Below are positions 21,979 to 33,496 of a DNA stretch of 64,000 nt, piece by piece. Under the pieces are notes generated by a model. It was not told the DNA's origin, did not search any database, and was given only the letters and a program-made list of their open reading frames with translations. Each line of letters starts with the position of its first letter. Positions within the stretch are counted from its first letter, which is position 1. The stretch covers positions 1,502,230,667 to 1,502,294,666 of the forward strand of contig NC_056744.1 in assembly GCF_019279795.1 (NCBI RefSeq), in the 5' to 3' direction. The translations under genes were made by a program, and so were the position numbers. The stretch comes from Protopterus annectens. Taxonomy: Eukaryota; Chordata; Ceratodontiformes; Protopteridae.

Positions 21979-23795
21979 TCACACCCTATGTTGCCTGCAC
22001 CTCTGTCTTCTGCCCCCTATGCCCTCTTGCTCCTCCTCTGATATCCTTGGAATGTTATCTACACACATCAGGGGTTCTTGGGATAGTTCACCCACACACA
22101 CAGCTGGAGGACCGCCATGTGCTGTAGTTAGCATGGTGTGCAGAATGGCACATGCCATTATCATCTGTGCTACCTTCCCAGATGTGTATTGCAGTACACC
22201 CCTGGAATGTCATCTGCAAAACTCCTTGGCATCACTATAGACGAGCACCTCAAATTTGATAGCCACATACAACAAAACATAAAGAAAACCCACCAAAAGC
22301 TAGGTATGCTCTATAAGAACAACTGCTTTCTCTCCAACTCCGCTAGGCATTCCTTAGCAATTACCTATCTTCTACCATCTCTACTATATGGAGCCCCTCT
22401 CCTTACTAACCTGTCTTCTTCCATCTCCACTAAACTCGAAATCTGCTATAATAAAATCTCTAAATTTGCTACCAAATCTAAAACCTCTTCTCACCATTGT
22501 CTTTCCCTACAAACTCTGAACTGGCTAGAACTCCCTCACTACCTAGACTACCTCCAACTAACCACTGCTCACAAATTAATATTCTACCCTGAAAAATGCC
22601 CAGCCCTAGCAAACATCCTTCCGCCATACACCACAAACAGATCTCTTAGATCTGAACACCAAAATTTAATCACCATCCACAAACCCAATCGCCCTGCTGG
22701 CCAACTCCTTCTCTCCTACTCTCTTGGCAGGAAATGGAACTCTCTCTCTTCTTCTCTTAGAACAACATCTAACACTGAAGCCTTCAAAATCCAACTTTTC
22801 TCTTACTTATCCTCTAAACATAAGTGCACCTGCTTACATCCTACATAAATCTACATAAATTCCCCTTGAACCCTCTACATCCTTTCTCTTTACTCTACCC
22901 TAATACTATCTTCTTTTCTTCTCTTTTCTCTCTCGATCACTGCTTGATCAAACTATATTCTACTCTCAGTTTATGTACTTTATCTCTCTACTCCTCATAT
23001 GTAAATATTGTAAATAGCATGTAACCTTAGACCTTCTTCTCATACAGTCAAACCTGCTACTTGAAGGAAACTACTAAATCTATTGTATCTACCTTCCTGA
23101 ATGATGTTTTTTGAAGTATACTGCGTGTATTTGCTTTTTTACTAACTGTATTCAATGTAATGTTATTCCAAATGTATATATTTTATTACTATCTTTTACA
23201 CTATGTAACTTAGATTGTATTTGCTTTGCTTTTGGAGCTTTTCTCCCCGGGCCTCCACTGAAAATGGGTACGTTCTGGCCCAGTGGACTTCCCCGAAAAT
23301 CAAACTGGAAATAAATAAATAAATAAATAAAATGTGTTCCAACACCTGAACCTAACTTTCAGGACACCGAGCACATGCTCTATGGTATTTCTCATTGTTG
23401 CATGTGCTCTATTGTAGGCCTCATCTGCAGGGTTGTATGGCTGATGGTTTGGTGTCATTAGCCATGACTCAAGTAGATAACCACAGTTACCTGTTGTGGG
23501 GATTAAAACACACTTGGTCAGCACATCCTTAGCTTACATCCTAGCTGTGTTCCTGTACTTACTCAGTAGTAGTCCCTCAGGTATTTCAACTTGCTGGAAT
23601 GCAGCCTTCAATCCACTTTCTTTCCATATAGCAGCAACTTGGATACTTCCAGGATGTGTTGTCATGATGTTTGTTATGCTGCCATCTGCTGCACACACAA
23701 CCAGGCAGCTGATGGATAGCCACCCCTTTCTGTTTATGTATCAGTTTGCTTCAGGATGTACTGGTGTCTTGATAGGTTTTCATCCATTAAAAATA
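21979..23795 (-). pseudogene. Harbinger H2 transposase (C-terminal two thirds), split by a LINE
   Basis: Reading down the minus strand from about 23790: PIKTPVHPEAN.YINRKGW, then VVCAADGSITNIMTTHPGS, AAIWKESGLKAAF and LLLSKYRNTARM (to about 23535). These are the HARBI1-type DDE blocks around the second catalytic region. An intron-like gap ending in AACAG precedes GNCGYLLESWLMTP (from 23490) and EAYNRAHATMRNTIEHVLGVLKVRFRC (to about 23333). The LINE at 22205-23331 intervenes, and GGVLQYTSGKVAQMIMACAILH and an acidic tail follow (22200-21979). The intron position matches H1 and H3. The N-terminus and first catalytic Asp are absent. Confidence 0.8.
22205..23331 (+). mobile_element. Non-LTR LINE 3' end with (AATA)n tail, inserted in H2 transposase
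   Basis: One open frame (22207-22848) reads SAKLLGITIDEHLKFDSHI, then LGMLYKNNCFLS, YLLPSLLYGAPLL and LGRKWNSLSSSLRTT. This is the RT thumb and C-terminal region of an L2/Rex1/I-like LINE, different from CR1. A C/T-rich 3' UTR and (AATA)n tail end at 23331. The 5' truncation joins Harbinger sequence near 22205. The long open frame suggests a fairly recent insertion. A possible short target duplication (ATGTGT) is weak. Clade is uncertain. Confidence 0.7.
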
Positions 23796-23829
23796 CTTGT
23801 GTAACCCAGCACATGATGTACAGAGCTAC

Positions 23830-24670
23830 ATATGCAGATTGTTATTTTACTAAACATATGTCACATTTGTATATATTATGAAAATCTGTTAACACATTAC
23901 TGATATCAATCTTTTTTTAAAAAGATGCATGTGTTATTACAAATGTTCATGATTTCCTCTGCATTTGGTAATAGCATTACAAGGAAAATTTTCAGGTACA
24001 CTTATCTTTTTTTCAGGAAGTATCTCTAGTTATGCAAACTTGTTAAACTATTTTACCTTATGACTTAAAGAAGTATTTAATATTAAGAAACACATTTTTT
24101 TACTTACTCTAGAACTCTGGCCTTCTCACTGCTACTTGGTCTACCCACTCGGCCAGCTGTTCAGCCCCATTGCTTCTGCAAATCATCATAATAACAGCAC
24201 TGTGGCTGGAGTGGATTATATATGTCAGGGTTGACAGGTAGTCACCTAGCTCCTGATAAATATGGATTTTTTTTCAGGTATTGTTGTGAGTGCATGCCTC
24301 AATCTTTTTCCAATACCAGCCATTAAGATGATAGGGCATAATGCATGTTTCCTTGTCAGACCAGCTTGGAGTGTGGCCTTGTGCCTTTATAGGTGATGCC
24401 ATCACTTGAAGTGAAGCAACTACAGTGAGGAAAGTATGGTCAGGGATGTATTAATCAGAGTTAGAACCACCCCCGTGTGGTGTGATATCACCCTAACCAA
24501 ACCATGTTTACTAGCAGGAGCATTACAACAGCTATTGACATTATTGCCAAGTTTGATTTAACAAAAACTGCTTTGCCACCTACATTTTTTTTAAAAGACA
24601 GCAAACACCTTTCTCTTGCATACTGGATAAAAATATAAATATAATGAATACTTGTCCCAGGTAGTACAGT
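23830..24670. other. No recognisable gene
   Basis: A/T-rich. A minus-strand block near 24110-24200 (AEQLAEWVDQVAVRRPEF, with AG and GT-like borders) looks exon-like, but I cannot assign it. The missing N-terminal part of the H2 transposase was not found here. Confidence 0.4.
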
Positions 24671-24671
24671 A

Positions 24672-24673
<2 letters not shown>

Positions 24674-24735
<62 letters not shown>

Positions 24736-24738
24736 ATT
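24674..24738. repeat. (TA)n microsatellite
   Basis: About 65 bp of TA repeats followed by a T run. Confidence 0.95.
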
Positions 24739-25050
24739 TTTTTTTCTTTGGGGGGTGGAGAGAGAAATAAATATTGGTATGTGTGTTTTGTACAATTTAT
24801 ATGAACTCGTTTGTTTAAGGTGCTAGGGTGTAACACAATGTCAGATGAACAGGGATTACACTTCATATTGCTGCAAACTGTTACTTAGATGATTCCACTT
24901 TGTTTTCTGAAACCACATTATGATTTTGGTTAATCTAGGGTCATTTGCAGGTTACAGCAGTAAGTCTGGGATGGCTGCAGAGTGCTGCAGAATGCATGGC
25001 TGTCCACAGCATGTCCAAGTAAGACTGAAGTGCATTAATTTTTACTTCAG
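24739..25050. other. No recognisable gene
   Basis: Flank of CR1 copy E, with no clear domain or repeat. Confidence 0.4.
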
Positions 25051-25051
25051 C

Positions 25052-28000
25052 TGCCCTTAAGGCTAAACAACACACCTGATACACTTGTAATAGGTGACTC
25101 TATCATCAGGCACACTGACGGCCCGCTCACCAGGCTGAACAAGGAGAAGGTCACGGTGAGCTGCCTGTCAGGCGCTAGGATCCGCCACATAACACAAGCA
25201 CTCGGGTCACTCCAAGGCAAGTACAAATATGACTCAGTCATTGTCCATGCTGGTGTGAATGACCTGACACGTACCTCCCTGGACTACATGAAAAGAGACA
25301 TAGAGGAGCTCTCTGAGCATGTAGCCCAGGCCGGTATAACCCTGACCTTGAGTAGCATCTTACCCTCACCAAGAATGATGCCACAATATGAAGACAAGAT
25401 GATCAATTTCAACAATTGGCTTAAGTATTGGTGTCATTCAAAGGAAATCCAATGTCAGCCTGGAATGACATGCTCGACAAGCCACGATGCTTCACTAGGG
25501 ATGGCTTGCACCTGTCACCCCTGGGCTTTTGGATATTGGCAAAGGCTCTTGCCACCCCCATAGTGGCGTTTTTAGGCAAGGCTCAAAAGACAAACCCACC
25601 TCCATAGGTATCACAAGGGATAAGAAACTAAGAGTAATGCTACTCAACTCCAGAAGTCTAAACCTCAAGATGCACGCACTCAAAACTCTGCTTAGCATGG
25701 AGAACATCGATATCTGTGCAGTAGCAGAAAACCTGGTTCAAAGCTCCTGAGAGCACCCCAGCACTACCAGGTTATACCTCATACCATGCTTTTCAGCCCC
25801 AAAACTTGGACCGAACCACAAAAGGAGGGGGAGTATCAATATTCGTCAAAGATACCCACACCTCCAGCTAGGTGGTACAGCACGAAGCATCAGAGACTAT
25901 CCATGTGTAACTAACAGTGGGTAAAACGGCCTTCCAGTTTATAGCCTGCTACAGACCACCCTCCCAAACCCGGGAACCCCACTCGGCCTTCCTGAGAACA
26001 CTGGAAAATATGAAGTTCTCTCCAAACACCATTATATTGGGCGACTTCAACTACCCAAACATAGACTGGGAGCATTACTCTAGCTCCAACACCCTAGCCC
26101 AAAGGTTCCTAGAATTTATAAACTCAAATGCTATGGAACAACTTGTTACCACTCCCACAAGAGGGGAAAACATACTGGACCTGATCATCACCAACATGGG
26201 GGCTCTATGCTCCAGACCAGAAGTGTATCCCTCACTGGTAAGATCAGACCATAAACTAATCTCACTGGATATTCACATCCTGACCCCACCCCCTGCCCAG
26301 AAAACCACAGTGAAAAAGTTCTCTAAAGCAAATTTCACACTCCTCAAAACCGAGGTGGGATCCTTCAAAGCCCCGGGCCTGTGGAAAATCTGGCCCAGAC
26401 CGCAGAATCCTTTATAAACGCATTCTATGAACACCTTCAGAAATGCATGGATCATGCAATCCCAAATAAAACCAAGACCCAATCCTCCAAAGGCAGACGT
26501 CCTGTCTGGTGGACCCCAGCCATAAACAAACTATACAATAGAAGGAGGAAGCTACTACATGACAGAGCAAAATCCCAAAAAGGGAAGGCATCTCTGATCA
26601 GTATTAGCAAAAAACTACGGGCACTCATAAAATTGTGTAAGGCCAGCTTCGAGAGAAAAATTGCACAGGACACTAAGGATAATCACAAGGCTTTCTTTAG
26701 TTATGTTTGGAACCTGGGTGGGAATTCCCAGATATGCTCAGAATTAGTCCAAAATGACAAAAGAATACACCGAACCCACAGACATTGCCAACATCCTAGC
26801 TGACAGGTTCAGCGCAAACCACCCCCCCCACCAAAAGGGCAAATATCTATCCCAGCAGAGTGCTGCCCCCCTGACATCTCAGATGCTCAGGTAAGAGCCG
26901 CCCTCTCCAAAGCAAAAAACACAGCATCAATGGGACCAGACGGTGTCCCGGGCTGCGTCCTACATGAACTCCAAGAGCTATACCCAAACATAAAACTACT
27001 GTTCAATCTCAGACTTACTACAGGATATGTACCCAAAGAGTGGCGTACAGCAACAGTGGTCCATCTCCACAAAGGTGGTGACTCAATGGATCCTGGAAAC
27101 TATCGCCCCATAAGCCTGACTAGCTTGGTCTGCAAAGCTATGGAAAGGATCATCATGGACCTCATAAATACAGATATTGGGGGCCTACAGACACTGGATC
27201 CTACCCAGTTCAGCTTTGTTAAGGGCAGATCCTGCCTCTTAAACCTGGTTTATTTCTTTGAAACAGTCACCAAGGCCATTGATGAGGGGAAGGTAGTCCA
27301 CACAGCCTACCTGGACCTCGCAAAAGCCTTCGATACAATACCTCACTCGGGCATTATAGATAAGCTCACCAGCTTAAATATAGACCCCTATGTCACTATA
27401 TGGGTTGCAAACAGGCTCAAGGATAGAACCCACATGGTTAAAATTGCTGGAGCCATGTCAGACTCCAAACCAGTTACAAGTGGCGTCCCACAAGGTTCAG
27501 TCCTGGGACCTCTCTTGTTCGATATATATTTCTCAGAGGTACAGGCCAACACGGAAGGACTGTGGCTGACCAGGTTCGCAGATGACTGCAAACTAGGTGC
27601 CATAATAGACTCTCCAGCCGACACAAGCATCCTACAAAAGGGCCTCATAGAAACAGACAACTGGTGCCAGAGACATGGCCTCAAGCTAAATGCCAAAAAG
27701 TGTATAGTCATCCCCTTTGGCAAAAAGAAAGTGCCCACAAATTACTACATAGGTGGTAATCCATTAAGTACGGAAGAAGCAATTAGGGACCTGGGGACCC
27801 AAGTTGATAGCAATCTCTCATTTGAAAACTACGTGGCCAAAGTGGTTAGAAAAACATTTTATATATCCCACCTAATCATGAAGAGATTCACATCTAGATT
27901 AGGGGAGGTCATCGTGCCTCTTTACTCATCCCTCATCAGGCCCATAATTGAGTACAATGCCCCTTTTGGGATGTACCTTACCAGACACCTGCAGCAACTG

Positions 28001-28546
28001 GAAAGACCCCAAAAGTACCTCACCAAAAGGATCAAAGGGCTCAAACAGATGCCATATGCTGCCTGATTAAAGAAACTCCAGCTCTACTCAAAGGCATACC
28101 GCCTGCTCAGAGGCGATCTGTGCCTGATGTATAAAGCCATGTCCAACCCGGAATTAATGGACATGCTGCACCTCAGAAAATCCAAATCCCATCGAGCTAC
28201 GCGCTCGAGAGACTTGAACCTCAGCACTGAAATAAATAGGACATGCTGGAGGGACAGATTCATAACCCAGAGGCTCCCTTCACTCTGGAATAAAATCCCA
28301 GTCCAGGTTAGGCAGAGTCCATTATTGACTCTCTTCAAGAGGAATCTTGATGAGTGGATGGGAGATCGTAGGTTTACCCCAGATATCACTTCTGTGTCAC
28401 TGTTAGACAGAGGCACAGTATACTAACCTCGAAAAAGGGCATAGCAAAATTCATTTAAAATGGGTGGTGAAAGCCAAACACACTCTGGCTAGGCTTATAA
28501 ATGCCCTAGGGCAGATAGCCTAGTATGAACCTATGAACCTATGAAC
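25052..28546 (+). mobile_element. CR1-type LINE, copy E, truncated inside ORF1
   Basis: Starts abruptly just before the esterase (CCTTAAGGCTAAACAACAC, identical to copy D at about 18173). It runs to the same 3' end with (CTATGAAC)n repeats at 28527-28546. Nearly identical to copy D along its length, differing by scattered substitutions and small indels. Esterase (25090-25550: GDSIIRH, VHAGVNDL, then a frame change before the last block), endonuclease (GDFNYPNIDW near 26040, SDHKLISLDI) and RT are all present. Probably the youngest CR1 copy here. Confidence 0.92.
26930..28426 (+). pseudogene. CR1-E reverse transcriptase, one premature stop
   Basis: A single frame from MGPDGVPGCVLHEL runs through RPISLTSLVCKAMERI, FSFVKGRSC, LDLAKAFDTIPHSG, SGVPQGSVLGPLLFDIYFSEVQ and the catalytic LTRFADDCKLGAI (near 27570), then NAKKCIVIPFG and IIEYNAPFGMYLTRHLQQLE. 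A TGA at 28064-28066 stands where copy D has an Arg codon (CGG), which looks like CpG decay plus one more change. The same frame then continues to the natural end (SVSLLDRGTVY, 28426). All RT motifs are intact, making this the best-preserved RT frame in the window. Confidence 0.88.
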
Positions 28547-28823
28547 ATTCATAATCCTTGAATACTGAAGTTTGCCGATACATCTCTGGAGACATTAGCA
28601 TAGTACTTACAATTGATAGAGATGCATAACAATGATCCTAATTTGCATAGAGCACACATAAATGGTCCTGATTTTTCATACAAGTTAAGCATCACTACAT
28701 TAATTTGCCAGTAGTCAGGATAGATGGATTTCAGTACAGAAACAAAGGAAATTATCGATGATAACAGAAAATAATGTCATGTTTGTGCATAAATGGGTAT
28801 AAGATGAGTAAGTGAAGATCTGC
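28547..28823. other. Unassigned flank
   Basis: A/T-rich sequence between CR1-E and the PLE insertion. Its last 14 bases are repeated beyond the far side of the PLE pair. Confidence 0.5.
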
Positions 28824-28939
28824 AATGATAAGGATATTTAATGGAATAACAACACCAACAATATAAAAATACAAAGAGCAGCAGACAGGTCAGTCTTCAG
28901 GAACTGCAAGCAGCTATAAACCACACACAACGAAAATTT

Positions 28940-28978
28940 GACCTAGGTTTCATCTTTTATTACAACAGACTTCTTCAG
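28940..28978 (-). ncRNA. Hammerhead-like core in the P2 3' UTR
   Basis: On minus: CTGAAGA (28978-28972), stem II GTCT paired with AGAT (one G-U pair), GAAA (28951-28948), a self-complementary stem III CCTAGG, then TC, with predicted cleavage after C28940. All core positions are intact. Stem I on the flanks is less clear. Confidence 0.65.
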
Positions 28979-29301
28979 AACAACAGACTAAAAACTTTTA
29001 GATCAACTTCAACCATTAAATACTCTCATACAAATTAAATCTAATTAATAATAATTAACACATTCTGAGCATACCCAATTATCAATTAAAAATATAGATT
29101 AAACAAAAAAGAATGCACATGAACACTCAATGTGTAAATGAAAAATAAAAATAAAAATAAAGATAATAAATGAAAAGTACTATAAAGCACCAAAACAACA
29201 CACAATTCACTAACTATTCATATTAATAAATTAAAAAACATATATAAAATATGTAAAATAAAACCAGAGTAAAAAACATTTTACCCCATAAGATGCCTTA
29301 G

Positions 29302-30353
29302 CTATAAAATGGGGGCAATACTAATATGGTCGTTGATGCCAGGGAACACTGTGGCATCCAATGTTAACTGCCACTTCATTTCACTAATATCAAGATGAAC
29401 ATCTAAAATGCCCCCTTGACTATCCTTGCTAATGTGTTGTATGACACAAAACTTAAATTCATGCCCACTAAATTGCTCTATATGCCTGACCAATGCATTG
29501 GTATTTCTCATATGCCTGATATCCAATAAATGTCACTAATTCTATCCCTAAATGCTCTACAAGTCTTTCCTACATAAAATGCAAGACATTGGCAACACTT
29601 AGCTAGGTAAACAACATTTTTGGTGTAACAATCATAATGCCCATGTAGACTAATAGCTAAGTTAGCCACAAATATTTTAGAATCAGTGAGCATGATATAA
29701 TGACACATGCTACATCTCCCACACTTAAAATTACCATTTGGCCTATTTATGTTGACTACATCTTCAACACACCAGTCACCCCTTTCAAAAAGTTGCTTAA
29801 AGGATTTTCCTTTTCTATAAACAAATTTAGGCGGGTTACTTAATTTATCCCATACCATATTATCAAGTCTAAGCAACCTCCAGTTATTACGTACAATATG
29901 TATTATGTACTGGGTATCATAGGAATAGGTGGTAATAAAATAAATATCTGAAACACTGCTTCCAGTAATATTTAAACCACCACTATCTTCATTTCATACA
30001 AATGCACTCACCCTCCCGGCATTAAAAGTGGCACTACATGTCTCAATATTACCACCCTTTGCTATATTCCCACTATTCCTCATAGTTAATAAAGCCTTAT
30101 GCGTACCATCATATCTTTTTCTGATTACCTCATCACTTATAACTTGGCACAAATTAGCAGGATACCCACTTTTTATGAACATACCCTTGATAAATTCAAC
30201 CTCCCTTAAAAAATCCAAACCTTCACTAAACATTCTGGCCACTCTAACCATCTGACCTTTAACGATAGCCCTTTTCTGATGGTCAGGGTGCCAGCTAGAA
30301 TAGTTCAAATATGAATTTGAAAAGGTGGGCTTTCTATAAATACCAGAAACCAA
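29302..30353 (-). pseudogene. PLE P2 C-terminal region with GIY-YIG endonuclease
   Basis: Starts VSGIYRKPTFSNSYLNYSS, the segment after the RT thumb typical of PLEs. Then come FKCGRCSMCHY (Cys-rich motif), NVVYLAKCCQCLAFYVGKTCRAFRDRI (GIY-YIG core with its Arg) and, after a frame change near 29520, MRNTNALVRHIEQFSGHEFKFCVIQH and the end of the protein (HISIAPIL). The nuclease nicks the target to prime reverse transcription. The region spans several frames, so it is not functional as it stands. Confidence 0.88.
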
Positions 30354-31529
30354 TTAATTATTTACTTTATCAATTTTCAAGTTAACATCCAAATAAGACA
30401 ACTCATCCTTACTAAAGGCATAGGTAAACTTCAAAAATTGCACAGTATTATTTATGTAATCAATAAACATCTCAATTTTCTCGACACTACCCTCCCATAC
30501 CACAAAAATGTCATCCAAAAAATGAGTGTAGTGCCGAATATACTGCTTAAACATACTAGAAAAAACATATTCTTGTTCCCAGAAGAACATAATATAGTTA
30601 GCTTATATGGGGGCACAAGCTGCCCCCATTGCTACTCCTGTAGTTTGCTTAAAATAATGCCCTTCAAAGAATATGTAATTATTGTTCAAAACTATTTCCA
30701 TCAAGGTTGTAAACAAATTAATACGATCTTGATCATACAACCCAATTACAAGTAATTGATTTTCTAGCCAATGTAAACCTATGTCACTTGGTATAACCGA
30801 AAATAGGTTACAAACATCAATGGTCAATAGAATTGTATGTTCACAAATCCTAACTGCCTTCAGCTTCTCCAAAAAGTGCCAAGAATCACTTGTAATATAA
30901 TCAAACTTTTTGATACCCTTCTGCAAATGAAAATCCAAACATTTGCTTATAAAACATGTTTTACTTCGTTTCCCATCCACAATGGGCCTAAACTTGATAT
31001 TATCCAACCCTTTATGTATTTTTGGGATCCCGAAAATGCTACTTACCATTGGAAAGTCATTTCTTAAGTAATAATACTCAGACTCATCAATTTGCCCTTG
31101 CATTAATAAGTTCTCGATTAGTAAATCAGTTTTGGAATATGCTATGTTAACCTGATTTAAACTACTTTCTTCATAAGTATCTTCATTCAACATGGTCAAC
31201 ATATAGTTACTGTAATCATTCTTATCCATGATAACAGTACCACTACCCTTGTCAGGCTTCTTAAACCTAATTGATTTATCATTAATTAACTCATTTAAGC
31301 ATCTTTGTTCATCTATATTTAAATTGTTGGCCCTATCAAATGCCCTATTTTGAACATAATTTCTACTTTTGAACATATGTTCCCTTATGTCCAACTCACA
31401 AATCTTCTCATAAAATGCCATTATATTATTTAAAGGGGGATTAAATTTGCTAGGTTTTCTTAGTAACTCCCCACCTCGTTCTGTTGTACCTTGAAATACT
31501 AACTTAAGATTCATTTTTCTAGTTAACAT
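30354..31529 (-). pseudogene. PLE P2 reverse transcriptase
   Basis: PLE RT blocks occur in order: FKKPDKGSGTVIMDKNDY, FGIPKIHKGLDNIKFRPIVDG, LLTIDVCNLFSVIP, the GVAMGAACAPI block, and HFLDDIFVVW with the catalytic Asp pair (near 30510). FTYAFSKDELSYLDVNLKID follows. Two in-frame stops (about 30606 and 30354-30356) interrupt it; P3 has sense codons at both places. The RPIV and FLDD forms are diagnostic of Penelope-like rather than LINE or LTR RTs. Confidence 0.9.
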
Positions 31530-32493
31530 TTTTTAAATCAATAAGTATCTCATTTAATTTCCCTCTTACTAATGGAACAAAGGAAAAACCTTTAGACAAC
31601 AATTCAACATGACCATTAGTTATTTCTTTGCTAGAGTAATTATATACTCGATAATCATCAAATTCGTTAGAAATAACAACGGGGTAACCTGTTGATGTAA
31701 CATTTTCACGCCCTTGTTCCGCATCAATAACCTCAATCAATTGAGATAATTGCCCATCCATACTTATATCAGCAATAGATAATTCTCCATAATTAACATC
31801 AGTTAAATTAGCAGGCATGTAATTTTGCCCCTTGCATACAACACCATTACCCCCATTAGCAATCAATGACCCAGATGTAAAACAATCTTCAACAACCACA
31901 TCAGTTAAATTAGCAGACATGTAATTTTGCCCCTTACATACAACACTATTACCCCCATTAGCAGTCAATGACCCAGATGTAAAACATTTTTCAACAACCA
32001 CATCATCCCCATTGTTCATAAATTCAAAAAAATCAAAAAAAGGGTAAATGCTCAAATCACCCATCGACTCAGCTGTTTCATTAACAGTCGAGTCGCTAAA
32101 TAATAAAATACTATCACCCGATGCATTAATATTATTTAAATCAATAGAAATATACAAAGCAGCAGTTAAGTCGTCATCAATGGCTATAGAATTGTTACAT
32201 TTAACCATATCACCGACATGCTGCTGATTAGTTGACATATAAACAAAAGGATTTTTTGCATCAAAATACTGCTGCTCCAGAGAATAATCAAAGTCACAAA
32301 AAACATTGTCCTGTGCTGTTTCATGTACATTTAAAGTCTCACTTACTGCAAAAGAACGTCCACAAGCAGCGCTCATCTCCACCCATTCTGACCCACATGG
32401 CGCTGCTGTTGAGGGTGAATCCACTTTTTTGGCCTCGCCCCTGCCTCTGATAGTCGCGGTTGTCATCGCCTTGATGCTGGCCCCCTTGTCCAC
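31519..32493 (-). pseudogene. PLE P2 central linker with tandem 34-residue repeat
   Basis: An acidic, Asn/Ser-rich frame of 324 codons. Two adjacent 34-residue units (DVVVEKCFTSGSLTANGG... and DVVVEDCFTSGSLIANGG..., starting at 32004 and 31902) share the pattern CF..GS..ANGG...VCKGQNYM.ANLT. The period is exactly 102 bp. P3 carries the same duplication, so it predates both copies. The frame shifts near 31520 just before the RT frame; P3 reads straight through there. Confidence 0.75.
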
Positions 32494-33496
32494 GATTCCT
32501 CAACCTTTCCGACCGCCTTAGACCTCCATCTAAAGGGGAATCCGCCAAATCAGTCCCTCTATTATAATCATCCGACTTCCTCATAATTTCCTGTCCCACC
32601 TCCAACTCACGATTGGCTAAACCCCTCCAGTTGCCACGGTTACCCACGGAAAGCAGATAAACTCTTTTACTCTTATACTCCTCAGTATCACGAACAATTT
32701 TATTAAATTTTCTTTGATAAATTAATGAGCAACTAGAATCAATATCCACTAGCATATTAGTCTAATTTGTCAAATAATAGTCAAAATTAAGATCTGCTAA
32801 AATAATTTCATTCTCACCTTCCAGGTCGGCCAGATAGCGAGCAATCTGCTGATCATTGTACTTAATCATAATGTTCATAAGTTCCAACCCAGTCCGATCA
32901 TATAACTTGTGCACCTCCTCAATCATCTCTTCCTTCCCTTCAATCCCATTAGGATATTTCCATGTCCGCAACCCTCGTGGAACCAAACCCATGTCAATAT
33001 TTTTATGTAAATAACAATTTTCAATCTGCAACTTCTTCATATTAAACAGTTTTCTCTCAAATTCTTTCAAACGCTCAGCCAATGGTTTATCAACCTTTTT
33101 AGCACAATCATTAGTCCCACTATCCTGCTGAAAATTATATTTATTGACTTTCCATTGCATTTTGTCCATGTTAACACCATTCCCCATCACACTATTGTTT
33201 CCAACACCCCCATTTTGGGCTCTCTCACCAGTGTTCACTTTGTGGAGTACCAAAGCTGAACCTGGGGCTCTCAAACCCCTTGGTGTAGGCTGGGTTAAGA
33301 GAACACCAAGACTCCCAAAACTTCCACTAGGGTTGACCACACACTGTTGTTTTTCCACCAGCTGCTTAATTTGCAAGGTATGCTCCGACAACTGTTGATT
33401 AATGCGTTCCAGCAGTCCCATGATGCCCGAACTCGATTCCACGCTCTCTATCCCAACAATTATTTGAATAACAAAACCAACAATATAAAAATACAA
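32339..33496 (-). pseudogene. PLE P2 N-terminal frame (coiled coil, then Arg/Gly-rich)
   Basis: The frame starts near 33496, just inside the repeated 3' UTR copy; a Met at about 33421 (MGLLERINQQLSEHTLQIKQ) may be the real start. That segment is a leucine-heptad coiled coil. A second helical part follows (LAERLKEFERKLFNMKKLQIE). One stop at 32762-32764 splits the frame, which continues in phase as MLVDIDSSCSL and a basic LRRSERLRNRGQGGQ region. I recognise no enzyme. By position this is the PLE upstream region, which may help RNP assembly (inference). Confidence 0.6.

Larger units (their letters stand above)
11913..23795. mobile_element. Harbinger DNA transposon H2, split by three LINE insertions
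   Basis: The skeleton is a Harbinger element with its two usual genes facing each other: a Myb/SANT-like gene on plus (11913 to about 17264) and a DDE transposase on minus (about 23790 to 21979). CR1 copy C (11961-14908), CR1 copy D (about 17700-21667) and another LINE (about 22205-23331) interrupt it. Without those insertions, roughly 4 kb of recognisable Harbinger sequence remains. The transposase N-terminal part (helical region and first catalytic Asp) is missing. Terminal inverted repeats were not found, so the outer limits are minimum limits. Confidence 0.75.
28838..33463 (-). mobile_element. Penelope-like element P2, nearly complete
   Basis: In minus-strand order: an N-terminal coiled-coil frame, an Arg/Gly-rich stretch, a linker with a duplicated 34-residue unit, the RT, a Cys-rich motif, the GIY-YIG nuclease, and a 3' UTR with a hammerhead motif. 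A handful of stops and frame changes break it. Its 3' end extends about 25 nt beyond the end of P3 into sequence like the PLE 5' start (TATTGTTGGTGTTGTTATT), as expected for a transcript from tandem PLE copies. Confidence 0.88.
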
